The translations under genes and the position numbers were made by a program. The notes below the pieces were generated by a model that saw only the letters and a list, made by a program, of their open reading frames with translations, ran no database searches and was not told the DNA's origin. This document shows, piece by piece, positions 61,791 to 64,000 of a stretch of 64,000 nucleotides of DNA. Position 1 is the stretch's first letter; the number at the start of each line of letters is the position of its first letter. This stretch comes from Pyrus communis (taxonomy: Eukaryota > Streptophyta > Magnoliopsida > Rosales > Rosaceae): positions 26,988,300 through 27,052,299 of the forward strand of contig NC_084808.1 of the NCBI RefSeq assembly GCF_963583255.1. Direction: 5' to 3'.

Positions 61791-62257
61791 CGATATGAAG
61801 GAAATAGCATGCACCACCTGATAAGGAGCAATGGCTTTTGCATTGAAGACATTATATATATAAATGTAATGTATTTTAATCTCATCTTACGCCTAAATGA
61901 ATCTAATATAATATTAATAATATGTTGACAACTTTATTAAAATTTCTCTCATATATACATGCAAGTATTTTTTTTTTTTCCGGATAAGCACAATACTCGA
62001 AGATGGAGCACCTATATATCTATGTCTTACGTCAGTTAATGCATGGATCTACGCAAATATCATCGCCTTTTTTAAGGGTTATCTTATACACAAATTAAAT
62101 ACAAACTGAAACGATCAAAGATTCAAAGGTCATTGCTGAGATAGAAAATAATAATACAAATGATAACGGTGTTCTGACCAAGAAAGTCCATTTTCAAAGT
62201 TCAATTTCATAGCTGGCCAGAGAGAGTGGCTTGAGCCTGAGAACTCCATCATCGATC

Positions 62258-62266
62258 TATATATAA
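62258..62266 (+). promoter_or_regulatory. TATA box of Nudix copy D
   Basis: TATATATAA about 64 bp before the ATG of copy D. It still looks intact although the gene body is broken. Confidence 0.55.
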
Positions 62267-62320
62267 GGGTTGGCAGTCAGGCCACATCCACCGCAAAACT
62301 ATAACACATACTAAGTTTGA

Positions 62321-62929
<609 letters not shown>

Positions 62930-63164
62930 GAACGAATTCGATTACCTCAATAAAAATGCTTTCTCATGTTTAGAATGCTAGTTCTAATTTGTACGTGTTG
63001 TTGATATTGGTTTCTTAAAATAGTATGGTAAATGATAAAATAATTAGCAGATTTGGAATTAGATGATGACATGACACACGAACGTTCAACATTTATGTAC
63101 ATACTTTTGATGCACATTTGACATTAATTTTGTAGGGTCTATTTCATAATATATTTCAACGATC

Positions 63165-63470
63165 TAAACCGTCTATATTTTTGTAAACATTGTCTTTGAG
63201 GTAAGACGTAAAAGATAAACGATTAAATCATTGAAATACATTACAAAATGAGCCATACAAAAATCTGAACTGTCTATATTTTTGTAAACATGGTATTTGA
63301 TGTAAGACGTAAAAGATAAACGATTAAATCATTGAAATACATTACAAAATGAGCCCTACAAAAATCTGAAATGTTTATATTTTGGTAGACATGGTCTTTG
63401 AGATAAGACGTAAAAAATAAACAATTAAATCATTGACATCCATTACAAAATGAGCCATACAAAAACATGT
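63165..63470. repeat. tandem repeat, about 101-bp unit, three copies
   Basis: GTCTATATTTTTGTAAACAT...ACGTAAAAGATAAACGATTAAATCATTGAAATACATTACAAAATGAGCC repeats at about 63171, 63272 and 63373; the third copy is more diverged. Confidence 0.85.
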
Positions 63471-63566
63471 ATCAAAATATATGTCAAAATGTGTCCCTCA
63501 ATCCTAACATATATATCAAGGGATTGCAACAGTACGTAGTCAACCAAGTCCTCTTCTCGAAAGTAC

Positions 63567-63767
63567 TTACATATATTTTAAAGAGAATTTGATTCGGATA
63601 AAAATAGATGTGGTTAACCAAACGTAATATTTGTGATTGTGCCCGCCATATTTAGCTAGGTTTGCCTTCTTCCAAAACGCACGGGCGTGCATGGCATGAA
63701 GCAGTGATGCAATCATACGCAAAACTAATGGCCTCAGGACTTGATGGAATTTGTCACCTGCAAACAA
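63567..63767 (-). other. possible exon or gene fragment, unrecognised
   Basis: On the minus strand a pyrimidine-rich tract and TTTGCAG precede an open frame GDKFHQVLRPLVLRMIASLL... that continues to about 63567. The amino-acid composition looks protein-like, but I recognise no family and see no partner exon before the window ends. Confidence 0.2.
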
Positions 63768-64000
63768 ATATATAGTGAGTTTAACTGTTAGAGATATTAT
63801 GTTTTAAGACCAGTTTTGGTCCATGATTTTTTCATACAAAACAAGATTTCAAACTATTTTGACTTGTCGAGAGAAATTTTAACTTGAATGCATAAAAAAA
63901 TGCTCTAGCTATATGATACTCACGTATCTTAATACGGTAATACCACATAATTTAGTAAGTGGTGTTTACAAACATCTTAAGGCATTTGGAAAAAACATTT

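Overview
This window is nuclear DNA from a flowering plant. It is AT-rich, genes have many short GT-AG introns, proteins match dicot families, and plant retrotransposons (Ty1/copia, Cassandra TRIM, LINE, Athila-like LTR) are common. A tandem cluster of NUDX1-type Nudix genes, an abundant short MITE with GAGTTTTAACG termini and the Cassandra LTR sequence suggest a woody Rosaceae such as Malus or Pyrus. The species is an inference.

Layout. 1-3.7 kb: LTR-element remnant, tandem repeats and nested non-autonomous elements. 4.07-7.41 kb (+): isoprenylcysteine methylesterase (ICME-like), 11 exons, with a G-box/ABRE in the promoter. 7.9-16.2 kb (-): two paralogous two-exon genes for tiny Lys/Ala/Pro-rich proteins, with a nearly complete but dead Ty1/copia element (9615-14553, TSD GCACT) between them. 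17.9-21.8 kb (-): an ABCG21-like half-size ABC transporter, five exons. 22-37.8 kb: gene-poor DNA with MITEs, a solo and a complete Cassandra TRIM (both with target-site duplications) and other elements. 37.8-44.6 kb (-): a complete 20-exon bacterial-type PEP carboxylase (PPC4-like, 1041 aa, C-terminal RNTG). 45-48 kb: no gene seen. 48.3-62.9 kb (+): four NUDX1-like genes or remnants.

The NUDX1 cluster is the most interesting region. Copy A (48277) is intact. Copy B (49528) has lost its start codon next to a LINE tail. Copy C (58177) is intact but, like B, lacks the last Gly of the Nudix box. Copy D (62330) is broken by an in-frame TAA and a GC donor. Copies B and C are a tandem duplication including about 1 kb downstream. 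That lets insertions in the B copy be dated against empty sites in the C copy: a 6.1-kb composite element (50475-56599) and a 610-bp solo LTR (57032-57641). The composite holds two 1.65-kb direct copies, each with a plastid-type trnN(GUU)-like sequence and an unusual interleaved inverted repeat (order A-B-A'-B'). Between the copies lies a truncated copia carrying a nested 1.8-kb solo LTR. The junctions fit unequal exchange between an allele with the copia and one without it.

The housekeeping genes (ICME, ABCG, BTPC) do not form a pathway. NUDX1 enzymes act on small diphosphates; in rose a member hydrolyses geranyl diphosphate toward geraniol. Function here is not shown. Exon coordinates were derived by eye from splice sites, reading frame and family resemblance.
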